This document shows, piece by piece, positions 17,107 through 26,775 of a stretch of DNA of 64,000 nucleotides. The notes beneath the pieces were generated by a model, which ran no database searches, had not been told where the DNA came from, and was given only the letters and a program-made list of their open reading frames with translations. Position 1 is the first letter of the stretch. The number at the start of each line of letters is the position of its first letter. This stretch comes from JBCCCJ01 sp039029315 (GTDB lineage: Bacteria; Bacteroidota; Bacteroidia; J057): contig JBCCGK010000027.1 in NCBI GenBank assembly GCA_039029315.1, positions 1 to 64,000 on the forward strand, in the 5' to 3' direction. The translations under genes were made by a program, and so were the position numbers.

Positions 17107-17268
17107 AGGCTGTTTGAACATCTATCGCTAATTTTTTGTATGTGTCTTTTTTCACCATCTTTCAGCTTTTTTTCTGTCCATAGCGCAGCTATGCAAAGCA
17201 AAAAGAGCTTTGGCTGGTAAAAAAATATGCAATAAAAATTCTCAGCATATATGTCAAAACAGTCTCTT
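17103..17268 (-). repeat. MITE-like element, copy C (degraded, minus orientation)
   Basis: The same element as at 12524 and 25866, but inverted and diverged. Its left terminal repeat TTAGAGGCTGTTT overlaps the FAD dehydrogenase stop codon and its right one is AAACAGTCTCTT at 17257-17268. The central hairpin is shortened to CATAG-CGCAG-CTATG. It abuts copy D. Confidence 0.75.
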
Positions 17269-17530
17269 GGAGACTGGGTGAAAATCTGATTCTTATTTTT
17301 TGTTTGGGTCTTTTTTCCTCATCCTATTGGTCTTTTGGTCTCTCTACTGGGCACTTTTTCATCATTTGTTGTTAGAATTCTTCTCGACTTTTTGGCGGCC
17401 TACCCGTCTGAACTGATAAAAGTGTACAGTGTGAATTTGTTGTTGTCATAGCACCACGATGACAACAAAAAAGTGCTTTGTCTGAGAAAAAAAGCATGGT
17501 AAAAAATTCTCAGAACAGATCTCAAAACAG
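17262..17530 (-). repeat. MITE-like element, copy D, interrupted by about 100 bp
   Basis: The left part (17268-17324, GAGACTGGGTG...TTTTTTCCTCATCC) and the right part (17436-17530, TTGTTGTCATAG-CACCA-CGATGACAAC hairpin to AACAG) match the reverse complement of copy A. They are separated by about 110 bp (17325-17435) with no counterpart in copies A-C. The right terminal repeat is lost after AAAACAG. In the hairpin, GTTGTCAT pairs with ATGACAAC, whereas copy B has GTTCTCAT with ATGAGAAC: a compensatory pair of changes. The whole 17107-17632 gap holds only copies C and D and about 100 bp of unremarkable DNA before the efflux operon. Confidence 0.7.
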
Positions 17531-17632
17531 GAACGGAAAAAGACCATGCGTAGCAAATCCCTTGCTTGAAGATTCTGAAAAATGAGCAAAGTCCACTAAC
17601 TTGCCTGTGCAAATCTTCAATAACTCTGCTAC

Positions 17633-19966
17633 ATGAAGTGCTTCATTCTCTCTCTTCTATGTCTGACAATTTTCTCAATTCAAGCCATAGGACAAGTAGG
17701 AGTCCAGATTGCTTTTGTTAATGAAGTGAAAGACGGAGAAACGGATTTTTTCCAGGAGCTCATTCGATCTGAAATTCAAACTCTACTCAAAAATCGCTGG
17801 AAAGTTGAATTCCGGGAATTTCATGGTGAGCATGACAGAGAGACGATTCGGGAGCAATTGCAATTGGCCTTTGCGGATCAGGAAGTGGATGTTGTGATTG
17901 CTGTCGGCCCGTTAAGCAGTTCGGAGCTGGTGCGACAAGCACAATTCCCCAAACCCAGTATCGCAACCCTTGGTCTGGACAAGAGCTTGCAGGGACTCCC
18001 ACTCAATGAGGAGAAAGCTTCAGGAATTCACAATCTTGTTTATCTCGAATCCCCCTTTGATTTTCAACGAGATATTCTCAAACTCCATGAAGTCCACCCA
18101 TTCAAAGAACTTGCAGTTGTTGGGGGAAAAAATCTGTTGGGAGATCTGGATGTGTTGGAGTCTATCATGAAAATTCATACAGATCAGTTGCAGGTAAAGA
18201 CTACATTGATTCTGGTAGAAGATGATGTGGAGAAAGCCTTGGAGTCAATTCCCGAAACGGTAGATGCCATTTATGCAATGCCGCTCTTTGATTTCAGTGA
18301 TAGCAGTAGAATCCAGTTTTTCTCTTCTATCAATAAGCGAGGCATCCCTACTGCTGCGCTCTTGGGAGAGAGTTATATTGAAAGTGGGGCCTTGCTCGCT
18401 TATGAAGCTGACGCCAATATTCGACGGATGCCTAGAAGGATTGCCCTGAATGTGATGAAAATCCTCGAAGGCGTTCCCGCAGCCAGGATTCCTGTGGAGA
18501 TGGAAACCTATAATGAAAATCTCCTGATCAATATGTCCACCGCTAGAGAGATCGGAATTTATCCCACTTTTGAAGTCATGGCGGAAGGGACCTTGATCAA
18601 TATGAATGTGGTGCCTGAAGGGCGTGTGATAAGTTTGCAGGGGGTCATTGCCGAAGCCCTGATCAACAATCTGGATGTGAAGATTGCCGAGATAGAACCT
18701 CAAATTGTAGGCAAAGATATTGCACTGGCCAGAGCTGACTTGTTACCCAAACTGGATGTCTCCACCATTCTTTCTGCCCAGGATGAACTGTCCACCTTTA
18801 TTCAGAATGGTGCACAAGGGAGGGTCAACTGGATCGGAAGCGCCAGTGTATCCCAGGTCTTTTTTGCAGAACCCGCCTTTGCCAATATTGCCGTCCAGAA
18901 GATTCTGCAAGAAAGTGCAAACTTCGAATTGGAACAAAGCAGACTTGACGCTATTCTGAATGTCGCAAACGCTTATCTCGTGGTCTTGCAAGCCAGTTCG
19001 AATTTGAAAATCCAGCAGGAAAACGTAGCTGTTACCAAGGAGAACTATGACATCGCCAAGGCCAAGGAAGCGGTCGGATATTCCGGCGCGACAGATATCA
19101 ATCGATGGGAATCAGAATTGGATGTCAGGAATATTGACCTGAATGACGCTTATGCAGGACTCCAGCAAGCCAGATTCCGATTGAATCAATTGTTGAATCG
19201 CCCCATAGATGAGGCCTTCAATTTGCAGGATGTCAGTCTTGAAAATCAGATGATTCTGATTGCAGGCAGGCGCCTGGAATTGATCGATAATTATGGAGAT
19301 TTGGAGAAATTCGCAGATTTTGTAGTAGAGGAAGGTATGAGACGCTTGCCTGAATTGAAGCAAATTCAGGCTGGTATCCGCGTACAGGAACGCCTGAAAC
19401 AATCGCGACAGCGCGCTTTTTATCTGCCATCTCTTGCCTTATCAGGTTCTGGGAATCGCATCTTCGATAAATACAATGTGCCAGAGCCACTGATGCCGAC
19501 AGAGAATGGAATTACGACCTGGAACCTTGGTCTGGCATTGTCCTTTCCTATCCTGAAAGGAGATAGCCGAAGACAGCAATTACAGCAAACCCAATTGAGT
19601 CTGGCGCAGTTGGAAAATCAGAAATCCAATGCCCAGAATCAGTTTGAACTGGCCATTCGCTCCAATATCGAAACCCTTGGAGCCTCCTTCTCGCGGGTGC
19701 GATTGTACGGAGGAGCCGCGGAAGCTTCTAGCAAAAACTTCCAGATTGTCCAGAATGCCTATTCTGAAGGACAAGCCAATATCACCACCCTGATCGATGC
19801 ACAAAATAACGCCTTGCAAGTGGAGCTTGCCTCTATCAATGCGGTGTATACCTTCATCATGGATTTTCTGACACTCGAACGCTCAATGGGCTTTTATTTC
19901 TTTGCCTTGTCCCAGGAGGAGCGGGATGCTTTTTTTGATCGCATGAACCAATTTATCAATGAATAA
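17633..19966 (+). CDS. Binding-protein-TolC fusion, outer-membrane efflux protein of RND operon
   Basis: 777 residues, far longer than the usual 430-500 of a TolC-type protein. After a signal peptide (cleavage near AIGQ), residues about 22-305 read as a periplasmic substrate-binding-like domain: VDVVIAVGPLSSSELVRQ, SIATLGLDKSLQGLPL, LAVVGGKNLLGDLDVLESI, GIPTAALLGESYIESGALLAYE. From about 335 on, two outer-membrane-efflux repeats follow, with the long helices of the TolC coiled coil (VANAYLVVLQASSNLKIQQE, ATDINRWESELDVRNIDLND) and a conserved SFPILKGDSRRQQL turn. The stop overlaps or abuts the adaptor region, and the three genes 17633-24225 run together. Fusion of a ligand-binding domain to the outer-membrane channel is unusual; it could capture substrate or control opening, both inferred. 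Confidence 0.85.
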   Translation: MKCFILSLLCLTIFSIQAIGQVGVQIAFVNEVKDGETDFFQELIRSEIQTLLKNRWKVEFREFHGEHDRETIREQLQLAFADQEVDVVIAVGPLSSSELVRQAQFPKPSIATLGLDKSLQGLPLNEEKASGIHNLVYLESPFDFQRDILKLHEVHPFKELAVVGGKNLLGDLDVLESIMKIHTDQLQVKTTLILVEDDVEKALESIPETVDAIYAMPLFDFSDSSRIQFFSSINKRGIPTAALLGESYIESGALLAYEADANIRRMPRRIALNVMKILEGVPAARIPVEMETYNENLLINMSTAREIGIYPTFEVMAEGTLINMNVVPEGRVISLQGVIAEALINNLDVKIAEIEPQIVGKDIALARADLLPKLDVSTILSAQDELSTFIQNGAQGRVNWIGSASVSQVFFAEPAFANIAVQKILQESANFELEQSRLDAILNVANAYLVVLQASSNLKIQQENVAVTKENYDIAKAKEAVGYSGATDINRWESELDVRNIDLNDAYAGLQQARFRLNQLLNRPIDEAFNLQDVSLENQMILIAGRRLELIDNYGDLEKFADFVVEEGMRRLPELKQIQAGIRVQERLKQSRQRAFYLPSLALSGSGNRIFDKYNVPEPLMPTENGITTWNLGLALSFPILKGDSRRQQLQQTQLSLAQLENQKSNAQNQFELAIRSNIETLGASFSRVRLYGGAAEASSKNFQIVQNAYSEGQANITTLIDAQNNALQVELASINAVYTFIMDFLTLERSMGFYFFALSQEERDAFFDRMNQFINE

Positions 19967-20012
19967 TATGAACCTTGACTATTCATCCTTTCAGCCGCAT
20001 GGAAGGAGAATC

Positions 20013-21128
20013 ATGAAGCTAGCTGTGTTGGTGATTGCTTGTCTAATATCTGCCTGCGGCGAGGACAATAAGATCGCTTCGGAAGAAGTGCTTCGACCGG
20101 TCCGGTATGGAACAGTGATGCCATCCAGCGGTGTCGGGGGACAGAGTTTTTCAGGAACTACCCAGGCAAGCATTGAAGCCAAGTTAAGCTTCAAAGTTGG
20201 CGGAACCATCAATCGCTTGTCTGTCAAAGTGGGAGATGTCGTCCGCAAAGGACAGGTAATCGCCAGTCTGGATGCGCGTGATTATTCCGTACAGCAGGAG
20301 CAGGCAAAAGCGCAACTCAAAAGTGCAGAGACCCAGATCAAAAGTGCCGAAGCCCAACTGCTCAACAGCAAATCCACCTATGATCGAATTGAGAAGTTGT
20401 ATGAAAATAATAGTGTGTCTCTGAGTGAGTTTGAGCAAGCCAAAACTGCGCTTGAAGCTTCTCAGGCGAGCTTTGAAGCTGCAAAGGCCCAGGCATCGGT
20501 ATCACAGGCCCAGGTGGCTTCCGCTACCAATCAGGTGGACTATTCTCGTTTGGTGGCTCCTTTTGCAGGAGTGATCAGTTCGGTCAATGTAGAAGCCAAC
20601 GAATTGGTCGGATCGGGCATGATTATCGCTTCCCTGACAGCCACCACGAAACCTGAAGTCAGGGTAGGAGTACCTGAAGTTTATATTAGCAAAATCAAAA
20701 AAGGACAAAAAGTCAATATTCGCTTTTCGGTCTTGACAGATCAGCTCTTTCCCGGAACCGTCAGTGAAGTCGGATTTAGCAACAACAGTGGCTCAACGTA
20801 TCCAGTCATTATTCAAATCGATGAAGCTGGGGATGCAATCAGACCAGGAATGGCTGCAACAGTCAGTTTTGGAGAAGATGGAACAGCCGGAAAATCTTCC
20901 CTGGTTGCCCCTGTTCAGTCAGTAGGAGAAGGAGCCAACGGTCATTTCGTTTTTCTCTTGAAAAAAATGGACAAGGCCTATGTCGTCAAAAAACAATCCA
21001 TCACCATCGGACAATTGCTCAGCAATGGATTTGAAATCACAGAAGGCTTATCTGAAGGAGATCTGGTCGCAACAGCCGGATTGAATTCCCTGTTAGATGG
21101 AATGAAAGTAAGTCTGACTGAGAAATAA
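20013..21128 (+). CDS. RND efflux periplasmic adaptor (membrane fusion protein), lipoprotein
   Basis: 371 residues from ATG 20013, chosen because AAGGAG lies eight bases before it and because a lipoprotein signal (MKLAVLVIACLISAC, lipobox LISAC) then starts the protein. A longer frame from 19959 overlaps the preceding gene by 8 bp. The order lipoyl half (SFKVGGTINRLSVKVGDVVR near 65-85), alpha hairpin (about 95-170, QQEQAKAQLKSAETQIKSAE), second lipoyl half (VAPFAGVISSVNVEANELVG) and beta-barrel domain is the HlyD/AcrA plan. It links the TolC-like protein to the RND pump. Confidence 0.93.
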   Translation: MKLAVLVIACLISACGEDNKIASEEVLRPVRYGTVMPSSGVGGQSFSGTTQASIEAKLSFKVGGTINRLSVKVGDVVRKGQVIASLDARDYSVQQEQAKAQLKSAETQIKSAEAQLLNSKSTYDRIEKLYENNSVSLSEFEQAKTALEASQASFEAAKAQASVSQAQVASATNQVDYSRLVAPFAGVISSVNVEANELVGSGMIIASLTATTKPEVRVGVPEVYISKIKKGQKVNIRFSVLTDQLFPGTVSEVGFSNNSGSTYPVIIQIDEAGDAIRPGMAATVSFGEDGTAGKSSLVAPVQSVGEGANGHFVFLLKKMDKAYVVKKQSITIGQLLSNGFEITEGLSEGDLVATAGLNSLLDGMKVSLTEK

Positions 21129-21138
21129 GCAGTGCTTC

Positions 21139-24100
21139 ATGAATTTTACCAAAATTTCATTAGACAACAATCGCGTGACGATCATGGTGTTGATCGTGAT
21201 CATCGTGATGGGTATCTCTGCTTACAACAATTTGTCGCGGGATTCCATGCCTCCCTACACCTTGAGGTTCTGCAATGTGGTGACCCGTTTCCCTGGAGCT
21301 TCTCCTGAACGAGTAGAGAAGCTGATCACGGAGAAGATAGAAGAAGTTGCGCAGGAGTTACCTGAATTAAAGACCGTCACCAGTGAGTCGAGGACAGGCT
21401 TGTCTGTGGTCTCTATCAGTCTGGCAGACGATACGCCCCCCGACCAACTGCAATCGATTTGGGATCGCTTGCGAAGGAAAATTGAATCGATTCAACAACA
21501 ATTACCAGACGGCAGTCGCCCACCCAATGTACAGGACGATGGCATCGGTGTTGTGTACGGGGTCATGCTTGGGATGCTTGGAGATGGATTTTCCAATGCC
21601 GAACTGGAAGATTATGCAGAAGATATCCGCGATGAGTTGGTCAAACTGGATGATGCCTCTGAGGTAGAAATCAAGGGAATTCAGGCAGAGCAAATCTATG
21701 TGGAATTTGACAATGCAAGCTTGGCCGATATTGGACTCTCTGCCAATCAACTACAGCAAATCATCGCCACTACCAATATTGTGTATTCGGGCGGGCAGGT
21801 CAGTCTGGAAGATGAACGGATTGTCCTTGAACCAACAGGGAATTTTGAGACAGTGGACGATTTGAAAAAAACACTGATCACCCTGGGCAATACCGGACAG
21901 GCATTGGAGTTAGGAGATATTACTCACATTACAAGAAGGTACAAAAGTCCGCCTGACGGGCTTGTCCGAATCAATGGGACACCCGGTCTGGCAATCTCGG
22001 TTGCGTTGAAAGAAGGGGCCAATCTCATTCGTCTGGGACAAGCGATTGATGAAAAGGTCACACAATACAACCAGCAACTCCCCATAGGCATTGAGGTGAC
22101 TCGGACGGCTGCTCAGGACTATTATGTAGACACCAAGGTGTCGGATTTTATCAACAATGTCTTTCAATCAGTTGGGATCGTTCTGGTGGTTATGCTGCTG
22201 TTTTTGGGATTGAGAACGGGCTTTGTCGTTGCGAGCCTGATACCGACAGCCATGGTGATGACCCTTTGGTTGATGGAGTTGGTAGAGGTCGGTCTTACGC
22301 AGGTCTCTCTGGCAGCCTTGATCATGGCCCTGGGATTGTTGGTGGACAATGCCATTGTGGTCTCTGAATCCATGATGGTCAAGATGGAAGAAGGCATGAA
22401 ACCCAGAGCGGCTGCGATTAGCGCTTGTCAAGAACTGCTGGCTCCACTGCTGGTTTCTTCCCTGACCACTTCCGCTGCCTTTTTGGCCTTTTATTTGGCT
22501 CCGAATACGATGGGTGAGATGATGGGCGTGCTCTTTGTGGTGATTAGCTTGGCGCTATTGTCCTCCTGGATTTTGGCGATGACCTTGATTCCTTTGTTAG
22601 GAGCAGCCTTTATTCGCGTAGACAAAAAGGAAAAAGGAGGAGAGAAAAAACAGGACCTATTCGATCGCCTGAATCATTGGTACAAAATCATCTTATTGTG
22701 GGTACTCAAACGCCCCCTCACGTTTGTGGCCTTGATTGTGGCGATGTTTGTCGGCTCCCTGATGTTGTTTGGGCAGCTCCCATTTATTTTCTTCCCGGAT
22801 AGCGACAGAAATTTGGTTACGGTCAATCTCAATCTGCCGCTTGGGACCAAAATCGAGCGAACAGAAGAAGTGGTCTCCGACATTGAAACCTATATTCAGT
22901 CTGAGCTATTGGTCAATGATACCAGAGAGGCTGGCATAGTAGACTGGACAGCTTTCATCGGACAAGGGCCAGCCTCCTACGATTTGGGCTACCAACCGGG
23001 AGAGGCCAACTCTGGCTATGCGCATATGTTGCTCAATACTTCGAGTTTTGAGGCCAACAATTCGGTCATTCGCAAGTTGGACCAGTTTTGTTTTCAGTCT
23101 TTTCCCAATGCAGAGGTGACAGTTTCTCCATTGGCTGGCGGTGGAGGGGGAGGCTCCGATGTCGCCATTCGTATTTCGGGCAATTCTCCTGAAGAGTTGA
23201 TGCGAATCTCCGAAAACATCAAGCAAAAGATGGTTCAGATTCCTGGGGCCAAAAATATCTCAGACAATTGGGGACCAAAAATCAAGAAGCTTGTCATTGA
23301 TATCAATCAGGACAACGCCAATCGAGCTGGGTTGACCAACCAGGACATTGCCATTTCTCTTCAGACAGCACTCGACGGATTCAACTCAGGCTCTTTTCGA
23401 GAAAATGAAGACAATATTCCCATTACGATGCGAATAGAAGGCAGTGAAGAACTGGATGTCCGCCAATTGAATGGCCTTAACATTTTTTCGCAAAGTAGTG
23501 GAAGAAACGTCCCCCTCGTACAAGTGGCTAGCATAGAACCCGATTGGCAATTTGCCAAAATCCTCCGCCGGGATCTCTATCGGACTATGACCATAGAATG
23601 TGATGCTGCCGATGGTTTCACTGCTTCCAATATCACAGACATTCTGACACCCTGGCTGGAAGAAGAATCTACGGAATGGGGATCAGGCTATCGCTACTCG
23701 CTGGGAGGAGAATCAGAGCAGAGTGCAGAAGCGATGGGTGCTGTTGTCTCCAAATTGCCGCTTGCGGGCTTCATCATCATTCTTCTTCTGGTGCTGCAAT
23801 TCAATTCTTTTCGGAAAACAACGATGGTGCTCAGCACGATTCCTTTGGGAGTGATTGGCGTCATTTTTGGCCTATTGCTGTTCCAGTCATACTTTGGCTT
23901 CATGGCATTTTTGGGAGTGATTTCTCTAGCAGGAATTGTGATCAACAATGCCATCGTCCTGATCGACCGTATCAAGATTGAGATAGAAGAAGGAGGAAAA
24001 CAAGCTTTCGATGCCATAGTCGATGCTTCTCAGCAGCGATTCCGCCCGATTTTGTTGACAACTTTTACAACCACACTTGGATTGATCCCTCTATATCTTG

Positions 24101-24225
24101 GAGGAGGCTTGATGTGGGAACCCATGGCAGTGTCGATCATGGTGGGCTTACTCTTTGCAACTGTAATCACCTTGTTGTTTGTGCCAGTGATGTACAAATT
24201 ATTGTTTCGCGTACAACAGATCTAG
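21139..24225 (+). CDS. RND efflux transporter permease subunit
   Basis: 1028 residues, the usual length for an AcrB/HAE1-type pump, with two halves each with a first helix, a large periplasmic loop and then five more helices. TM4 carries LIMALGLLVDNAIVVSE with D403-N404 instead of the AcrB Asp-Asp pair, and the TM10 region reads GIVINNAIVLID where AcrB has a Lys, so the proton relay is of the non-AcrB sort seen in many RND pumps. The loop VSPLAGGGGGGSDVAIRI is glycine-rich, as in MexB-like pumps. It works with the adaptor 10 bp upstream and the fused TolC-like protein; proton-driven export of drugs, metals or metabolites is likely but the substrate is unknown. Confidence 0.95.
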   Translation: MNFTKISLDNNRVTIMVLIVIIVMGISAYNNLSRDSMPPYTLRFCNVVTRFPGASPERVEKLITEKIEEVAQELPELKTVTSESRTGLSVVSISLADDTPPDQLQSIWDRLRRKIESIQQQLPDGSRPPNVQDDGIGVVYGVMLGMLGDGFSNAELEDYAEDIRDELVKLDDASEVEIKGIQAEQIYVEFDNASLADIGLSANQLQQIIATTNIVYSGGQVSLEDERIVLEPTGNFETVDDLKKTLITLGNTGQALELGDITHITRRYKSPPDGLVRINGTPGLAISVALKEGANLIRLGQAIDEKVTQYNQQLPIGIEVTRTAAQDYYVDTKVSDFINNVFQSVGIVLVVMLLFLGLRTGFVVASLIPTAMVMTLWLMELVEVGLTQVSLAALIMALGLLVDNAIVVSESMMVKMEEGMKPRAAAISACQELLAPLLVSSLTTSAAFLAFYLAPNTMGEMMGVLFVVISLALLSSWILAMTLIPLLGAAFIRVDKKEKGGEKKQDLFDRLNHWYKIILLWVLKRPLTFVALIVAMFVGSLMLFGQLPFIFFPDSDRNLVTVNLNLPLGTKIERTEEVVSDIETYIQSELLVNDTREAGIVDWTAFIGQGPASYDLGYQPGEANSGYAHMLLNTSSFEANNSVIRKLDQFCFQSFPNAEVTVSPLAGGGGGGSDVAIRISGNSPEELMRISENIKQKMVQIPGAKNISDNWGPKIKKLVIDINQDNANRAGLTNQDIAISLQTALDGFNSGSFRENEDNIPITMRIEGSEELDVRQLNGLNIFSQSSGRNVPLVQVASIEPDWQFAKILRRDLYRTMTIECDAADGFTASNITDILTPWLEEESTEWGSGYRYSLGGESEQSAEAMGAVVSKLPLAGFIIILLLVLQFNSFRKTTMVLSTIPLGVIGVIFGLLLFQSYFGFMAFLGVISLAGIVINNAIVLIDRIKIEIEEGGKQAFDAIVDASQQRFRPILLTTFTTTLGLIPLYLGGGLMWEPMAVSIMVGLLFATVITLLFVPVMYKLLFRVQQI

Positions 24226-24344
24226 ACCACATAGATCGTGATGCTCAGGGGCTACTGACAGCAGGCCAGTATTTCATCATCAAATTCTTTCCTTCGATAC
24301 AATGCTCATAACCATCGAATACCAATCATTCATCTCCATTCACA

Positions 24345-24824
24345 ATGACGCGTAGTATTTTCTCTCTTTGTATTATATTTTTTGTTACCACCAACATCAT
24401 CCACGCCCAGACAAAAACAGACAAGCAACCCAACAATCAACTGTACCTTGGATTTACTGCAGGCATGTATGGCCTGACAGATTTTCAACAAAGTCCTCCT
24501 TTTGACGTTCAGACTCCACTCTATGTAGGACCGACCTGGATCAGAAATAATCTGGCTGTCTCTCCATTTTACAACATTGGTGGACACAGTGTAGGAATGT
24601 TTGTAACCTATGCCATCAGCAAGGATCTCAGTACCTATCTGATCATAGATGATGCCCTGAATGCTGATCAGGGATTTTATGGAGTAGGGATCACCACTCC
24701 CATCATTGACCCATATGTTGTAGGCTTTGTAGAAATTGATCGGACATATGGCGAAGTGGGATCGACTCCAGCCTTGTTGTTGGGGGTATGGGTCAGTCTG
24801 GGGAAAAAAGTTGCTGCATGGTAG
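24345..24824 (+). CDS. Small secreted, possibly outer-membrane beta-barrel protein
   Basis: 159 residues. A signal peptide (MTRSIFSLCIIFFVTTNIIH, cleavage after AQ near 22) is followed by a sequence rich in alternating hydrophobic/aromatic strands (LYLGFTAGMYGLTDF, GHSVGMFVTYAI, YGVGITTPIIDPYVVGFVEI, LLLGVWVSLG). This is typical of small 8-strand outer-membrane barrels in Bacteroidota, though short. It follows the RND operon by 119 bp, on the same strand. I do not recognise a specific family. Confidence 0.6.
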   Translation: MTRSIFSLCIIFFVTTNIIHAQTKTDKQPNNQLYLGFTAGMYGLTDFQQSPPFDVQTPLYVGPTWIRNNLAVSPFYNIGGHSVGMFVTYAISKDLSTYLIIDDALNADQGFYGVGITTPIIDPYVVGFVEIDRTYGEVGSTPALLLGVWVSLGKKVAAW

Positions 24825-25096
24825 TGAGTGATTTCGCAAAGAGAACCTCAACAAGAATGATGAGAGAAGAGAATAGGAGGCAATTCAAGCTTGATCCCCT
24901 CATCTGGAAATGGGTATCCTGTCCAAACAGGTCTACTCTGGCTGTCTGATGAGAAATTGCCTTGTCCAGAACCATAGGAACCCGACAGCATCAATGAGTT
25001 GTAGGTAGAAAAAATGGGACTTCTTTTTCTGTTCATTGCGCTGGGAATTTCGTATCTTCCAATCACAAAAATAATTTGTATTTTTTGTAGGTATTC
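24825..25096. other. Intergenic region with one doubtful small reading frame
   Basis: No repeat or RNA gene is evident. A minus-strand frame with an ATG at 25036 ends at 24848 and would encode about 62 residues rich in Ser and Pro (SLMLSGSYGSGQGNFSSDSQ); there is no signal peptide, no promoter match and no homology I recognise. I list it only as a candidate. A promoter-like TATCTTCC lies near 25052 on the plus strand, 45 bp before the next gene. Confidence 0.3.
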
Positions 25097-25753
25097 ATGG
25101 ACCATCAGCAGCCTCGCCTTTCAGGATCTCCCTTGAGTCAGCAAATTGTGCAGACAGATGACTTTCGCTTTCTCCTATGGCTGGAATGGGAAGAAAATAT
25201 GCCACATAGACAAATTGAGGATGACTACGCAGATATTGTTGTAGATATGCTCGATGGAAGAACGTATTGGATCACGGTGTGGACCTATGCATTTCTTCAG
25301 GAAGTCGTGAAGTATGATATTGCAGAGCAGGAAGGAGGAAAAGGACTATTTGTTGTCCCGCCAGACTTATTTGTGCAAACATTGACCCGTGAATGTCTGG
25401 AAGAAACCATCCTTGCCCTGATGCGGGAAGGGGATCTGGATCGGATGTTAAATCCTTCTGTTTTTCGATTGAAATATGCTTATCCCTGGATTGATTCCTA
25501 TGAGTTCGATGAAACCCGGAAAGTGGAACGAACGCTGTTTGGGATCATTGGTGCTTTCCCTCGCTTTTATGGACATATGTTGCATGTGCTTGCCAAAAAC
25601 GTTGAAAAGAATGAATATGCACTTCAATTGGAACATCGTGGAATCGCGGTGATCCCATTTCCCAAAGAAAATCTGGCAGAAACAGACATACAGTTTTTTA
25701 AGAACAAAAAAGATTTTTGGGCACGAAAATTACGATATGAACTGCCCTATTAA
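25097..25753 (+). CDS. Hypothetical protein
   Basis: 218 residues, soluble, with no signal peptide or membrane segment. It has an acidic N-terminal half with WEENMPHRQIEDDYADIVVDMLDGR and WITVWTYAFLQEVV, then LTRECLEETILALMREGDLD and a C-terminal part with AFPRFYGHMLHVLAKNVEKN. I do not recognise the family. Its codon use and composition look like the neighbours and the frame is long and clean, so it is probably a true gene. Confidence 0.65.
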   Translation: MDHQQPRLSGSPLSQQIVQTDDFRFLLWLEWEENMPHRQIEDDYADIVVDMLDGRTYWITVWTYAFLQEVVKYDIAEQEGGKGLFVVPPDLFVQTLTRECLEETILALMREGDLDRMLNPSVFRLKYAYPWIDSYEFDETRKVERTLFGIIGAFPRFYGHMLHVLAKNVEKNEYALQLEHRGIAVIPFPKENLAETDIQFFKNKKDFWARKLRYELPY

Positions 25754-25865
25754 GTAGTCAAGCAGAATGGTGAAGGTATGGGGTATAGAGGTATAGGGGA
25801 ATAAGGCATTGGTTGTCAGTGAATTGATTCAAGACAAAAATACCGTATTCATTTTGCTCTAATAC

Positions 25866-26032
25866 TTAGAGACTGTTTTGAAATTTGTACTGAGAATTTT
25901 TATGATGTATTTTTTTCTCAGACAAGGCTCTTTTTTGTTCTCATAGTGGGGCTATGAGAACAAAAAAAGCTGTAGGATGAGGAAAAAAGACACTTACAAA
26001 AAATAAGTAACAGATTTTCAAACAGTCTCTTA
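25866..26032 (+). repeat. MITE-like element, copy B (167 bp)
   Basis: The same length and orientation as copy A at 12524. Ends are TTAGAGACTGTTTTG and CAAACAGTCTCTTA. The centre is a perfect hairpin GTTCTCATAG-TGGGG-CTATGAGAAC (25938-25962) with T- and A-runs either side. It lies between two hypothetical genes and codes for nothing. Confidence 0.87.
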
Positions 26033-26117
26033 ACTCTCCTCATTTTCTATTCTGAAAAACGATAGCCATATTTAGGTATCTCATCTGGAAGATCCTTCCT
26101 CCAATTCTGCAACAATC

Positions 26118-26726
26118 ATGCAATACCAATCCTTCCGTACGATCATCAAACAACCTCAAACCATCATTGCCTTGGGCGTCACGATCATCAGTGCTTGCGC
26201 CTTGGTGGTGTCGATTTTTCAAACCAGAATTATGGTCGAACAAAGAATCCTCATGCATGAACAGGCCAAGGCTTCTGTTTGGCCTCGGGTTTCTCTGATG
26301 AGAGGGAAATCACATTCAGAGGTAGATTACAGCCTCACGGATTATCATTTGGTGTTGGCCAATGATGGGGTAGGGCCAGCCATCATCAAAGGCGTGAGAA
26401 TCACCTATGACGATCAGCCAGTAGAGCATTGGTGGGAGATGTTCAAGTTGTTTCCAATGGATGATTCAGTCGAGCTGTATATCAGCAATGCCTCCATCAA
26501 CAATACCATTGTCAAAATCGGAGAAGAGCGGCAAGTGTTGGGCCTGAAGCACAATTTGCCGCTGGCACAGGTGTATTTTCGGGAATCAGACAAAATCAGG
26601 ATTGAAATTATCTATGAATCCATTTATGGCGACCGATGGCAACTTATATACGCTGAAGAAGACTCAGAAACGATTGAGGTAGACAAAGAGGCAAACTTCC
26701 CTCCTGAAGAGCAGTTTAATTATTGA
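26118..26726 (+). CDS. Hypothetical membrane-anchored protein
   Basis: 202 residues. One hydrophobic segment at about 15-35 (TIIALGVTIISACALVVSIF) anchors it, with a short cytoplasmic N-terminus (QYQSFRTIIKQPQ) and a C-terminal soluble domain. The soluble part is beta-rich (YHLVLANDGVGPAIIKGVRI, RIEIIYESIYGDRWQLIYAE) and resembles small signalling or stress-related domains without matching one I know. The frame ends 9 bases past a run of acidic residues. No operon partner within 50 bp. Confidence 0.6.
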   Translation: MQYQSFRTIIKQPQTIIALGVTIISACALVVSIFQTRIMVEQRILMHEQAKASVWPRVSLMRGKSHSEVDYSLTDYHLVLANDGVGPAIIKGVRITYDDQPVEHWWEMFKLFPMDDSVELYISNASINNTIVKIGEERQVLGLKHNLPLAQVYFRESDKIRIEIIYESIYGDRWQLIYAEEDSETIEVDKEANFPPEEQFNY

Positions 26727-26775
26727 GGCCAAACAGGAGAGTGAGCAATCTTTTCTCAAAGTCCATTTCGCCACC

